From the NCBI RefSeq assembly GCF_900107535.1, contig NZ_FNRA01000005.1:62001-126000 (forward strand): DNA of 64,000 nucleotides, written 5' to 3'. The position numbers were made by a program, and so were the translations under genes. This document shows positions 26,049-34,947 of this stretch, in pieces. A model generated the notes under the pieces. It was not told where the DNA came from, did not search any database, and was given only the letters and a program-made list of their open reading frames with translations. Source of the stretch: Pedobacter hartonius (lineage in GTDB: Bacteria > Bacteroidota > Bacteroidia > Sphingobacteriales > Sphingobacteriaceae). The number at the start of each line of letters is the position of its first letter. Position 1 is the first letter of the stretch.

Positions 26049-27353
26049 TTATAGCTGGTCGAAAAATTTCTGCATTAGTTTGAAATAATTGTCAAATACG
26101 GTCAGCGGTAAAGTTTCTGCGCGGTCATACACATCGTGATACGCCCTGATACCCCCCTGGGTGTAGATGAAGAAACTTGGAACCCCACGCTGGTAAAAAC
26201 GGCAGTGGTCACTGTTGCAGGATTCAGCCCGGATATCAACTTTGGGCAGTAATTTGTACCTGTCGTTCAGTTGTACCAGCTGATCGAACCTGTTCCTGTA
26301 TATCGTTCCGTTTACTACCCTGATTCCTTCCTCACCGGTGCCTGCCATGTCGAAATTGGTCAGGAATCTGATTTTTTTCAGATCGATCAGCGGGTGTTCA
26401 ACAAAGGCCTCAGATCCCAGCATCCCAATCTCTTCTCCTGAAAAGGCAATGAATACCATCGTGTATTTGCCCGGATGGCTGCCATAATATCTGGCCATAG
26501 TCATCATCAGTGCCGTGCCACTGGCATTGTCGTTCGCCCCCGGAAAATAAACCTTCCTGCCCATCATCCCCAGGTGGTCGTAGTGTGCTGTGATCACGAT
26601 CATGGAATCCGGTACGGCAGTTCCTTTGACCATGCCCCCTACGTTCCGGGGCTGATAATCTGCAACCAAACTGGCATCTATCTGAACATTGATCTGGCGT
26701 ATACTTTTCGGATCGAGATCTTTTTTGTTCACCGTAATTACGGGTCTTACCGATTGATAGGTGTAGGTGGTCCAGGTAAGCTTTTCTGTAGTGTAGATGA
26801 TCAGTCCCTTAAAATCCAGCTGTTCATCATATTCCAATCGCTGTATATTCTTTTTGATCTCGCTGCTCTCTTCCGGTGTTTCTTCCTTTTCGGGTCTGTT
26901 GTCCAGCAAGATAAATGAACCTTTGGCGCTTTCAGCTAATGTTGCTGCAGAGCCGGCGCTGATGAGCTGCGCCCTGCTGATGCTGATCACCTTAAACGTT
27001 CCTTTGACGGAGGGGCTGGAGGCACTGACAAGATAATCGACCGCAGTTTTTAAGGTAGCCTGATCCAGCTGAACTATGACTTTTCCCGGAAAGGTGTTTA
27101 CAGAAAGGTGATAGTCCTGGAAGTAAGATCCGGAATTAAGAGGGGTTAAGCCATCCTTTGCAAATTCAGCAGCGATGAATACCGATGCCTTCTTTGCGCC
27201 GTCCTCTACATATCCGCGGCCCTTAAATTCGGGAGAAGCAAGTTTCCTGACAATACTGCGGCCATAGTTTACTTCCTGCGCCGTAACAGTTAGTGCTGTG
27301 GAAAGGCACAGGATACTGAGCGTCAGTTTTTGAAGGGGAGAGTTATATAACAT
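26049..27353 (-). CDS. M28-family zinc metallopeptidase, exported
   Basis: About 434 aa from the Met of MLYNSPLQKLTLSILCLSTA (27353), a signal peptide; the open frame extends 18 codons upstream but that part is hydrophilic. Zinc ligands of the M28 fold: TAHYDHLGM, GANDNASGT (Asp), SGEEIGMLGSE (Glu pair), NFDMAG, and SDHCRFYQRGVPSFF (His). Such proteins are aminopeptidases or glutaminyl cyclase-like. It is the last gene of the 33545-26049 operon and overlaps the permease gene by 11 nt; a peptidase in a sugar operon is unexpected. Confidence 0.88.
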   Translation of the reverse strand: MLYNSPLQKLTLSILCLSTALTVTAQEVNYGRSIVRKLASPEFKGRGYVEDGAKKASVFIAAEFAKDGLTPLNSGSYFQDYHLSVNTFPGKVIVQLDQATLKTAVDYLVSASSPSVKGTFKVISISRAQLISAGSAATLAESAKGSFILLDNRPEKEETPEESSEIKKNIQRLEYDEQLDFKGLIIYTTEKLTWTTYTYQSVRPVITVNKKDLDPKSIRQINVQIDASLVADYQPRNVGGMVKGTAVPDSMIVITAHYDHLGMMGRKVYFPGANDNASGTALMMTMARYYGSHPGKYTMVFIAFSGEEIGMLGSEAFVEHPLIDLKKIRFLTNFDMAGTGEEGIRVVNGTIYRNRFDQLVQLNDRYKLLPKVDIRAESCNSDHCRFYQRGVPSFFIYTQGGIRAYHDVYDRAETLPLTVFDNYFKLMQKFFDQL

Positions 27354-28641
27354 GATTTTCAGGTAGTGTTTCGGCTTGTCTTTTCCCTCTGCGGCTATAG
27401 TAAACATTAAAGAAGTAACAAGGTATTAAAATTAAATAAGCGTACTGGTTGTTGGTGTATCTGGCCAGTGCTCCATAAACCAGGGGCATGATGGCACCGC
27501 CGGCAATTCCCATGATCAGGATCGCGGAGCCGCGGTTCAGCATTTTGCCGCTGAGCCCCCTCAATGCCTGTGGCCATATCGCCGGCCATAATAAAGCATT
27601 GGCTAACCCTAGTAACGCCACGAAGGCGATAGATGTTGCCCCGGGTACAAATATGACCAGCAGGGAGATCAGTACACCAAACCAGGCAGAATAGAGATAG
27701 GCTTTCTCCTGCGGAATGAAGCGCGGAATGGCATATACCCCGAAGATATATCCGGCCATCGTGCTTGCCAGGGTATAAGAGGTAAGGCTTTTGGCCACAT
27801 CTAATGACAGACCATGATAAATTCCGTAGTTGCCGATCGTATCGCCGGCTATCACTTCCAGGCCAACTGTAGAAAATGTAGCGATAAAACCCAGGAGGAA
27901 GTTTATCCTTTGCCTGGCGCTGAGTTTAGGGCTATCCGCTGTTGTAAATGTTACGGCTGAAGAGCTGATCTCAGGTAAATGGGCAAATCTGATCAGAAAT
28001 GCAATGAGCATCAGGATCAGGGCGATCACAATATAAGGCAGGATCACTGCATGTGCAAGGTTATCCAAACGAACATTTCGCTGTGCTGTAGTCATTTGCT
28101 CAAGTTCCCTGATCAATCCGTCAGAATTGTTGAGGATGACGGCTCCTAAGATCAGCGGGGCCAGTACGCCGGCAAATTTATTGCAGATACCCATCATACT
28201 GATGCGCTGAGCTGCCTTTTCAGGAGGACCCAGCAGGGTAATATAGGGATTAACTGCTGTTTGAAGCAAGGTAGTGCCGGTGCCAACGATGAAGAGGCCA
28301 AGCAGAAACAGGGGATAAAAGCGCATCAGCGCTGCCGGAATGAACAGTGCGCAGCCAAAGGCCATGACCATCAGACCTACACGCATACCTTTCACCATAC
28401 CGGTGTATTCCAGTAATTTACTGGAAGGAATAGCCATTACTGTATAAGATATATAGAAAGCGAAGGTAACCAGATATGCCTGCCATTCCTCCAGTTCACA
28501 GGCTATCCTGAGATAGGGGATCAGCGTGCCATTTACCCAGGTAATAAAGCCAAAGATGAAAAAGAAAGCCCCGATAGTGGCAATCTGTTTATTCAGCCCT
28601 TTATTCGCAGATACTTCGATGGTAGTGGTTTCAGCCAGCAT
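27343..28641 (-). CDS. Sugar MFS permease (FucP/GluP type)
   Basis: 432 aa with about 12 membrane segments. Family features are the N-terminal FIFGFITWVNGTLIPYLRIA, FAFYISYTVMAIPSSKLLEY (the FGP-family equivalent of motif A), VGTGTTLLQTAVNPYITLLG and the C-terminal ILIMGIAGGAIMPLVYGAL. FucP/GluP relatives are proton symporters for L-fucose, galactose, glucose or related sugars. Cotranscribed with, and overlapping, both neighbours; it probably imports the monosaccharide that the operon processes. Confidence 0.92.
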   Translation of the reverse strand: MLAETTTIEVSANKGLNKQIATIGAFFFIFGFITWVNGTLIPYLRIACELEEWQAYLVTFAFYISYTVMAIPSSKLLEYTGMVKGMRVGLMVMAFGCALFIPAALMRFYPLFLLGLFIVGTGTTLLQTAVNPYITLLGPPEKAAQRISMMGICNKFAGVLAPLILGAVILNNSDGLIRELEQMTTAQRNVRLDNLAHAVILPYIVIALILMLIAFLIRFAHLPEISSSAVTFTTADSPKLSARQRINFLLGFIATFSTVGLEVIAGDTIGNYGIYHGLSLDVAKSLTSYTLASTMAGYIFGVYAIPRFIPQEKAYLYSAWFGVLISLLVIFVPGATSIAFVALLGLANALLWPAIWPQALRGLSGKMLNRGSAILIMGIAGGAIMPLVYGALARYTNNQYAYLILIPCYFFNVYYSRRGKRQAETLPENHVI

Positions 28642-29470
28642 AATATTTGGTTAAATGGTTAGTATATCTGCCTTTCAGCAGATCTTTCATATAGTTGTTC
28701 AGGTCCCACTGGCATCCCGCTACGGCATTTGCCGCGATAGCAGACGGCATATAGGGATAGGGTCCAAACTCTGAGGTAAAGGTAAAAAATTGTGCGCCTT
28801 CATTTTTCTGAATATTGAGCACTTTATCCCAGCAGATCAAATGATGCTGCAATGCTTCCTGCCATTCATGATAACGGGGGTCCGTAATTTGCGGCCCCTG
28901 CGTAAAACCTACCCTTGAATGGATATGCGAGGTATGGAACAATGCCAGTTCAAGCGCTTCGTGCTGATCCTGTAAATAACTTTCTGCTACCGTATACCAG
29001 TGCGAAATGTCAAGCGTAAGCTTTAACCATGGCAGCCGTTCCAGGAACAGTTTGGTTTGATGTACCGCAAAGCTGAATTTTCCCCTGTGGGTTTCATGTA
29101 AGACAGGCACTCCCGTGCTGAGGCTGATCTCTTCGGCGCGCGACAGCAATTCAATATTTTGCTCAAAGCTGAAGTGGTCTTTTCCCGTATGTGAAGTGAT
29201 GAACAGCGGGTCAATTGCTGCCAGTGCAAATAACCTCTGCTCCATCTCGGCTTTGTGCCTGCCAAAATTGTGGGTCACGGTATCCCAGTGCAGGCCGATT
29301 AACTTCAGGTCATACTTTGACAGTGACTCCATCATATTTTCCTGATCGCCGGGATGCAAAGGAAGACTGGCTTCCACTCCGTCGAAACCTGCATCCTTTA
29401 CCTTGCGCGAGAAATCTGCCCATTTCAGCTCCTCACTGCCCCAGCGTGTGCAAAAAAATAATATTTCCAT
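28631..29470 (-). CDS. Sugar phosphate isomerase/epimerase-like TIM-barrel protein
   Basis: 279 aa, AP-endonuclease-2-type (xylose-isomerase-like) TIM barrel: MEILFFCTRWGSEELKWADF, FDGVEASLPLHPGD, LIGLHWDT, VLHETHRGKFSF (metal-ligand Glu and His) and LTLDISHWYTVAES. No signal peptide, so it acts in the cytoplasm on an imported sugar or sugar acid. Its stop overlaps the permease gene by 11 nt; the dioxygenase gene ends 3 nt before it starts. Confidence 0.88.
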   Translation of the reverse strand: MEILFFCTRWGSEELKWADFSRKVKDAGFDGVEASLPLHPGDQENMMESLSKYDLKLIGLHWDTVTHNFGRHKAEMEQRLFALAAIDPLFITSHTGKDHFSFEQNIELLSRAEEISLSTGVPVLHETHRGKFSFAVHQTKLFLERLPWLKLTLDISHWYTVAESYLQDQHEALELALFHTSHIHSRVGFTQGPQITDPRYHEWQEALQHHLICWDKVLNIQKNEGAQFFTFTSEFGPYPYMPSAIAANAVAGCQWDLNNYMKDLLKGRYTNHLTKYYAG

Positions 29471-29473
29471 TGT

Positions 29474-30376
29474 CTATACTGCAAATTCTGTCTGCGGATC
29501 AATCAGCAGCGGGAAAAACTGCCCGCTTATTTTCTCACCTTTCGGTATCGCCGGGGTTCCGGGCATCAGCGTCTGCTCCGTGTCGGAAATGGTTCCGTCT
29601 GCAAACATATTGAGTACGAATGCCCTTCTGGATCTGTCAGAGCGGTTTTCATAAGACCCGTGTACCAGCAAAGGATGGTGAAAGGTGCCGTATCCCTTTT
29701 TTAATTCTATCGGCACAGGACTAAATGCAGCTTTTTGCTCGGCTGTCAGAAATTCCATCAGGCCTTCCATTTCACCCGCCAGTTCCGGTTTTTGCAGCAG
29801 TCCCCAGTTATGGCTTTTCGGTACGTAATACATACAGCCATTCTCAGTGGTCGCATCATCCAGTCCTACCCAGCAGGTTAAATGCTGCAGCGGAATTGTC
29901 CGGGTCCAGTAAGAATAGTCCTGATGCCAGGCCACTACACCGCCATGTTTAGCGGGTTTGCAGAAGAGCTGATCATGCCAGAAACGTACGGCCCTGTTGC
30001 CCAGTAACTGGCTCGCTGCCATTACAAATGCAGGGTTCCACAGGATATCATGAAAGCCGGGGGTGATCCTCCAGGCGCCAAGCGCATGAAATAATACCGA
30101 ATTGGGGTCTGCAGATGCGTTGGAGAAGAATTGGTGGAAGAGGGTATGGTCCGGCAGGTTTGGGTCCATCATTCTGATCAGGTCGTGATTCAGCTGGTCT
30201 ACCTGCCATTCCTCTAATAGTTTTATGCCGCTCAGATAACCATTTTCCTTAAAGAAGTCCAGTTGCTCATCGCTCAGGCGATATTGTTCCCATTCTGCTT
30301 TGCTGGTTGGCCATTTGAAAAAATCCGATACCAGCTGGTGGTATTCAGAAAGGTCTTGGAGTTGGTTCGTTTCCAT
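29474..30376 (-). CDS. Phytanoyl-CoA dioxygenase (PhyH) family protein
   Basis: 300 aa Fe(II)/2-oxoglutarate oxygenase. The facial triad is visible as HQD in VVAWHQDYSYW and a distal His in FHHPLLVHGSYENRS, followed by the 2-oxoglutarate-binding Arg in RRAFVLNMF. PhyH proteins hydroxylate small organic substrates. Placed between the TIM-barrel and DUF5107 genes with 3-4 nt gaps, so it is firmly in the operon. The substrate is unknown; a methyl ether or unusual sugar is conceivable but is inference. Confidence 0.9.
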   Translation of the reverse strand: METNQLQDLSEYHQLVSDFFKWPTSKAEWEQYRLSDEQLDFFKENGYLSGIKLLEEWQVDQLNHDLIRMMDPNLPDHTLFHQFFSNASADPNSVLFHALGAWRITPGFHDILWNPAFVMAASQLLGNRAVRFWHDQLFCKPAKHGGVVAWHQDYSYWTRTIPLQHLTCWVGLDDATTENGCMYYVPKSHNWGLLQKPELAGEMEGLMEFLTAEQKAAFSPVPIELKKGYGTFHHPLLVHGSYENRSDRSRRAFVLNMFADGTISDTEQTLMPGTPAIPKGEKISGQFFPLLIDPQTEFAV

Positions 30377-30380
30377 TTTC

Positions 30381-33300
30381 TTAAGTTTTTGTTGATACCA
30401 GGGTTGATTGATCTATTGTTACGAATTGTAAGTACTTTTTAAACAGGCCCCTGCTGTACAGTTTTTTGATAAAAGGAAATGGCCTGTCTTCAAACAGGAT
30501 CTCATAGGGCAATGCTTCTCTTACCGGTGGTTCCAGCAGCGATAATTTTTTAATGTCCTTAGTGTTTCCCTGAATACAGGCCAGGGTCCATTTCAAGGCC
30601 AGGTCGCCCGGGTCTTGCTGCTGCCAGTTCAGCCTCAGCTCTGCAGCTGCCTGATTTTCGCCGGCTGCGGTTAAAAGAACCATACTGATAAAATCGGCTG
30701 ATCCGTAAGGTGAAGTGGAATCGTCTTTTCTATAGTGTGCAATGCGCAGTATCAGTTCCTGCTGCGCTGCCGTGTCTGCTTTATCCAGACAGATCAGCTG
30801 CATATAATCTTCCAGCCTTTCATCTACATGGTAGGGTTTTCCAATGCCCATGTTTTCGGGCCATTTTCTGGCTTCATCGATGTGATAAACTGCTTTTTTC
30901 CATTCTTTCTGATCTATCGCGGCCAATGCACTAAGCAGATGGGTTTCGCGCCAGCTGTTTCTGCCTTCAGAGGCCCCTTCATTTGGCAGCACCCTGATGT
31001 TTTGCATTAATGAAATGCCTTTTTCAAAATTTTGGGTCTGCATATAACATTTTGCAAGCTGCAGGCCGAGGTAATAATTGTCCGGGTGTGTTTTGCCTGC
31101 ACTTTCGGCGACGGACAGCGCCCCTGCCCAATCATGGTGCTCTGCAAAATATCTCGACAAATCATATGCTGTTCTCCATTCTGCCGGTGCATGTTCCACT
31201 GCCTTTTCCAGATCGGCGAGGCGGCCGTCCTCGTTGCCGCCTTTTTTAAGATCTGCCCTTACCTTATAAAAAGGATAGGAATCTGGTTCATTGCCACAGC
31301 TTTCAAGCAGTGCAAGTGCTTCATCGGTGTTCAGGTTCTGGATACAGGCCAGCGCCAGGTAATAGCTGAATTTCCAGCTCTGGTGATTGCTTACTACCCA
31401 GCGCAGGATCTTTACATCTTCTTCACGATGGGGGAAAACGAAATCGGCCGACAGGCCGGCGGCATAGGAAAGGGAATTAGCGCTGTCTGTTATCCTGCCT
31501 GCGGCATGATACAGGTATGCTTTCCACAGGTGAACCATCGCGTAATCCGGTGCGGCAGATAGACAGTTAATGGCATCTGTATATAAATTTAACCGGTAAT
31601 AGAAGATCGCCAGCTCAATATAGGTTTCATAAGGAAGCTCGCTGGTACTGAGTTGCATAGGCAAGATGTTGCCGGCAGTTGCCAGTTCAAATCTGCCCAG
31701 ATAATTAATGGGATCGTTTGCTAATACCTTTTTGCAAAGCTTTACAGCAGTCTCCCTGTCTCCTTTTAAACGGTGGATGATGATGTTCAGATAAGAGGCC
31801 TGAAGGTTATCGTTCTGGTCTGCTTTTTTTACATAGGTAAGGGCTTTAGCTGTCTGACCTTCACGAAGGAATAACTTTGCGAGTTCCAGAAAAGCGGGAA
31901 CCCTGTACTCGGGCGACTGGCTCGCGATGGAAAACCCGTCCTTCGCATCTGCCATCCGGCCCAGCCGGTCGTTCACTAAAGCATACAGGTAGTTCGCCTC
32001 TCCGTGATAAGTATCTATCGTCAGTGCTGTCATCAGCAGCTTTAAGGCTTCCTCAAACTTCAGGTGTTTGAAATAAAGTTCTGCAAGTCCCGTCAGTGCT
32101 TCAAGGAAAAAAGGGTCCTGCTCCAGGCATAACTGATAATAACGGATCGCCCGTTCATGAAAACGCTGTCTTTCCCATTCCCTGGCCTGTATACACAAAG
32201 CCTGGGCTGAGTTAAAGTCGTAGGCCTCATCGGTCTCCACCGGGCGGCTCAGCGCCTGGTTTGCTTCCGGGCCGTTATAAATGATGCTGTCATTCAGGTA
32301 TACGATTGCCTGTTCAATCTGAACGGGGTAGGGTAATCCGAAACTGCAGTTCTGCATCGGTTGCAGCTCAATCTGCTCATTCAGAATCTGACGGCCGTTT
32401 TGCTGCAGTTTAAAGAGATGGCTCAGGGGTTCATTGGCACAGATGTTCATGAACTGCATGCCCTCCCGTTCTTCGAGATAAAAAGAAAGCTGCTGATTGC
32501 CGTAGGTTAAACCTTTGGTGTCCTTAATGGGGAACCATTGTTCTTCCCAGCTGTTAAGGGTATAAGGTAAAAATGAGCGGTGTTTAAATGGTGTTTTAGA
32601 ACTGGACGCGATGCTCTGGTTAAAAAGCCTGCCAGACTGCACCTCGCTATACTGGCCGTCAGTATCTGTCAGCAGGTCTTCCCAGATCATTCCATAGCGT
32701 GACAGGCCCCAGATCCATATTTTTTTTCCCGGTTTGTCATCGTATGAAGAAGAGTGCCCGAGACCAAACTGGTCGTCATGCCAGTAGCAGCCCCAGAAGT
32801 CGGTATAGGAGCCAACCACATGGTAAGATTTATATTCGCCATGGTTGTTCTGGTCATAGAAGGATATTTTTCTTCCTTCTTCGTCCAGTGGCCAGGTCTG
32901 GGCATTCCCGTAATGCCCTATTCTTTTGTTCCCCGGATAAACATATTCCAGGTTTCCGGAAACTTTTATACCTACGTTGTTCCACTGGTAATAGGACTGT
33001 GTAAGGCAGTTGTGGTTATACCACCAGCTGCGTGTACTGAAAGCCGCCGCATCTTTCGCCAGCCGGATCTCTACGCGCCATTCCGTACGTGAGGGCCAGT
33101 CGGTAGCGCCGATAAAGCAACTGACGCTCCCGTCTGTATTTTCTGACAGGTGATGATCCACAGGAGCAGAGCAGGAGGGGCTGTGCCCGATAATGCCCAT
33201 ATTGACCTCCATTCCCCCTGAGGTCCATGGTCCGCGCATCGCCACGTCCCTGAATTTTGCCGAATGATTGAAATAGATGAATTCCTTACCGGTAGACTTT

Positions 33301-33545
33301 TCTATGGCTCCCCATATTTTGCCGCCAACGGATGGATTGATCCACAGTTTGATGTAATTGTTCTCCATCACCACCATTTCCCAGGCCTGGCTGACGGACT
33401 CGCAGGTATAACCGTCAAAGCGGTTATAGGGATATAAACGGCCAAACTCGGGTACCGGACTGGGATCAGAAAAAGGATATGTGTCAAGCACCACCAGTTC
33501 TTTCCTGATAAATGCTTTTTCAATATTCTTTACGTCGTTTCCCAT
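30381..33545 (-). CDS. DUF5107 and tetratricopeptide-repeat protein
   Basis: 1054 aa, no signal peptide. N-terminal DUF5107 domain (about 20-400) with YPYNRFDGYTCE, WINPSVGGKIWGAIEKSTG and RGPWTSGGMEVNMG, a carbohydrate-mutarotase-like beta-sandwich. The C-terminal two thirds (about 440-1000) is a long TPR array, for example AIRYYQLCLEQDPFFLEALTGL-type helices. DUF5107-TPR proteins occur in sugar operons of Bacteroidota and Actinobacteria without a proven reaction. It is the first gene of the operon and lies opposite the LacI-type regulator across 291 bp. Confidence 0.85.
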   Translation of the reverse strand: MGNDVKNIEKAFIRKELVVLDTYPFSDPSPVPEFGRLYPYNRFDGYTCESVSQAWEMVVMENNYIKLWINPSVGGKIWGAIEKSTGKEFIYFNHSAKFRDVAMRGPWTSGGMEVNMGIIGHSPSCSAPVDHHLSENTDGSVSCFIGATDWPSRTEWRVEIRLAKDAAAFSTRSWWYNHNCLTQSYYQWNNVGIKVSGNLEYVYPGNKRIGHYGNAQTWPLDEEGRKISFYDQNNHGEYKSYHVVGSYTDFWGCYWHDDQFGLGHSSSYDDKPGKKIWIWGLSRYGMIWEDLLTDTDGQYSEVQSGRLFNQSIASSSKTPFKHRSFLPYTLNSWEEQWFPIKDTKGLTYGNQQLSFYLEEREGMQFMNICANEPLSHLFKLQQNGRQILNEQIELQPMQNCSFGLPYPVQIEQAIVYLNDSIIYNGPEANQALSRPVETDEAYDFNSAQALCIQAREWERQRFHERAIRYYQLCLEQDPFFLEALTGLAELYFKHLKFEEALKLLMTALTIDTYHGEANYLYALVNDRLGRMADAKDGFSIASQSPEYRVPAFLELAKLFLREGQTAKALTYVKKADQNDNLQASYLNIIIHRLKGDRETAVKLCKKVLANDPINYLGRFELATAGNILPMQLSTSELPYETYIELAIFYYRLNLYTDAINCLSAAPDYAMVHLWKAYLYHAAGRITDSANSLSYAAGLSADFVFPHREEDVKILRWVVSNHQSWKFSYYLALACIQNLNTDEALALLESCGNEPDSYPFYKVRADLKKGGNEDGRLADLEKAVEHAPAEWRTAYDLSRYFAEHHDWAGALSVAESAGKTHPDNYYLGLQLAKCYMQTQNFEKGISLMQNIRVLPNEGASEGRNSWRETHLLSALAAIDQKEWKKAVYHIDEARKWPENMGIGKPYHVDERLEDYMQLICLDKADTAAQQELILRIAHYRKDDSTSPYGSADFISMVLLTAAGENQAAAELRLNWQQQDPGDLALKWTLACIQGNTKDIKKLSLLEPPVREALPYEILFEDRPFPFIKKLYSRGLFKKYLQFVTIDQSTLVSTKT

Positions 33546-33585
33546 AGTTTAAGATTTTTATTTTGTCAGCGGAATGAATTTCCGG

Positions 33586-33602
33586 GTTTGATATCATCAA
33601 AC
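33586..33602. promoter_or_regulatory. Perfect palindrome over the DUF5107 operon start
   Basis: GTTTGAT-ATC-ATCAAAC, 7-bp perfect arms with a 3-bp centre, overlaps the predicted -7 box and transcription start on the minus strand. This is the usual position of a repressor operator. Confidence 0.55.
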
Positions 33603-33605
33603 ATA
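33598..33605 (-). promoter_or_regulatory. Candidate -7 box of the DUF5107 operon
   Basis: TATGTTTG on the minus strand, with a TTG 20 bp further upstream, gives a start near 33591 and a leader of about 45 nt. Confidence 0.5.
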
Positions 33606-33645
33606 ATTAACAAAATATTCAAAAGCAAGGAATACGTTAAATAAA

Positions 33646-33659
33646 TGTGTACGCACACA
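33646..33659. promoter_or_regulatory. TGTGTWCGCACACA palindrome, copy 1
   Basis: TGTGTACGCACACA has 5-bp perfect arms around a central CG. Its centre is about 61 bp upstream of the predicted DUF5107 operon start. The same sequence with one base changed occurs upstream of SusC 2 (41768). Confidence 0.65.
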
Positions 33660-33803
33660 ACTGTCTAAATTGTATTTAAACCATCAAAATTTATTTTTTT
33701 TGTAATACGTATACATTTTTTATGATATATTAACCGCGATATAGATTTAATTGGTCAGGTTTGGGTTTTAGGACTATACCTTTTTGTTTGTCGGCTAATT
33801 AAA

Positions 33804-33811
33804 TACATTTG
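33804..33811 (+). promoter_or_regulatory. Candidate -7 box for the LacI-type gene
   Basis: TACATTTG matches TAnnTTTG, with a TTTTTG 17 bp upstream. Predicted leader is about 20 nt before the ATG at 33837, which argues against the in-frame TTG at 33831. Confidence 0.5.
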
Positions 33812-33836
33812 TGCAACATTTATGATATAATTGAAT

Positions 33837-34913
33837 ATGAAGAACATCCGTATTAAGGATATTGCGCTCAAGGCGAAGGTGTCAACGGGGACTGTTGACC
33901 GGGTGTTGCACGATAGGGGGAATGTTTCAGAAAAGGTCAGGGAAAAGATCCTGAAGATCATCGAAGAGATGAATTACGAGCCCAATTTTATGGCCCGCGC
34001 ATTGGGAACCAAGAAGGTATATCATTTTGCGGCCCTGATTGGGGATCCGGGAGTAGATGGTTACTGGAATGATCCGAAAACAGGAATTGAAAAGGCGGCC
34101 AGGGAGGCCAGGCAGTACGGTGTTGAAGTAAGTTTGTTCATTTTCAACCCTTATGATGCAGATTCCTTTGTAAAAAAAGCAGAAGAGGTTACAGCGGCCA
34201 ATCCGGACGGGATCTTACTTGCTCCCATGTTTTACCGGGAGGTCATCCCTTTCTTCCAGATCTGGAAAGAGCAGGAAATACCGTTTGTGCTATTCAATAC
34301 GCAGATTCCTGAGTTTGACCCCCTGAGTTATATAGGGCAGGATTCTTATCAGAGCGGCATGGTTGCCGGTAAACTGATCCATTTCGGAAACCCGCAGCCC
34401 CCCTCTATCCTGGTGGCGCATATTGACGAGGAGATCAGTAACTCTGCCCACCTTACCAAAAAGGAGCAGGGCCTCAGGAACTACTTTGCGCAGAATAACC
34501 TGAACCATCACTATGAGATCATCAAAGCCGAGCTCAACAGGAGCAACTATGCTAAATTTGTAGAACAGCTGGATACCATTTTTGAAGGTAATCCACAGAT
34601 ACAGTTTTGCTTTGTGACCACCTCTAAAGCACATGAGATTGCAAAATATTTTGAGCAGAAATTTATTACCCATATCAAAATCATAGGGTATGATCTGATT
34701 CCTCAGAACCTTTACTATCTCAATAAAGGACTGATCAGCTTCCTGATCAATCAGAATCCTTTAGGACAGGGCTATTGGGGCATCAACCAGCTGATAGACC
34801 ACCTGGTATTTAAAAAGGAGATCTCAGCAGTAAAGTTCCTGCCTTTGGATATCGTGACCAAAGAAAATCTCAATTACTATATTGACGAATCTATGCTGTA
34901 CAACAGGCTTTAG
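33837..34913 (+). CDS. LacI-family transcriptional regulator
   Basis: 358 aa from ATG 33837. N-terminal LacI HTH IRIKDIALKAKVSTGTVDRV with the hinge helix around YEPNFMARALGTK, then a periplasmic-binding-protein-like sensor domain (about 65-355) of the ribose-binding type: FAALIGDPGVDGYWNDPKTG, NPDGILLAPMFY and YIGQDSYQSGMVAGK. In Bacteroidota such proteins control sugar loci. It is divergent from the DUF5107 operon, and the candidate operators lie between them. One candidate site recurs before the SusC 2 operon. Confidence 0.93.
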   Translation: MKNIRIKDIALKAKVSTGTVDRVLHDRGNVSEKVREKILKIIEEMNYEPNFMARALGTKKVYHFAALIGDPGVDGYWNDPKTGIEKAAREARQYGVEVSLFIFNPYDADSFVKKAEEVTAANPDGILLAPMFYREVIPFFQIWKEQEIPFVLFNTQIPEFDPLSYIGQDSYQSGMVAGKLIHFGNPQPPSILVAHIDEEISNSAHLTKKEQGLRNYFAQNNLNHHYEIIKAELNRSNYAKFVEQLDTIFEGNPQIQFCFVTTSKAHEIAKYFEQKFITHIKIIGYDLIPQNLYYLNKGLISFLINQNPLGQGYWGINQLIDHLVFKKEISAVKFLPLDIVTKENLNYYIDESMLYNRL

Positions 34914-34947
34914 GAGCCTGCCTGTCTCCGCATAAAGTCCCGGGTTT

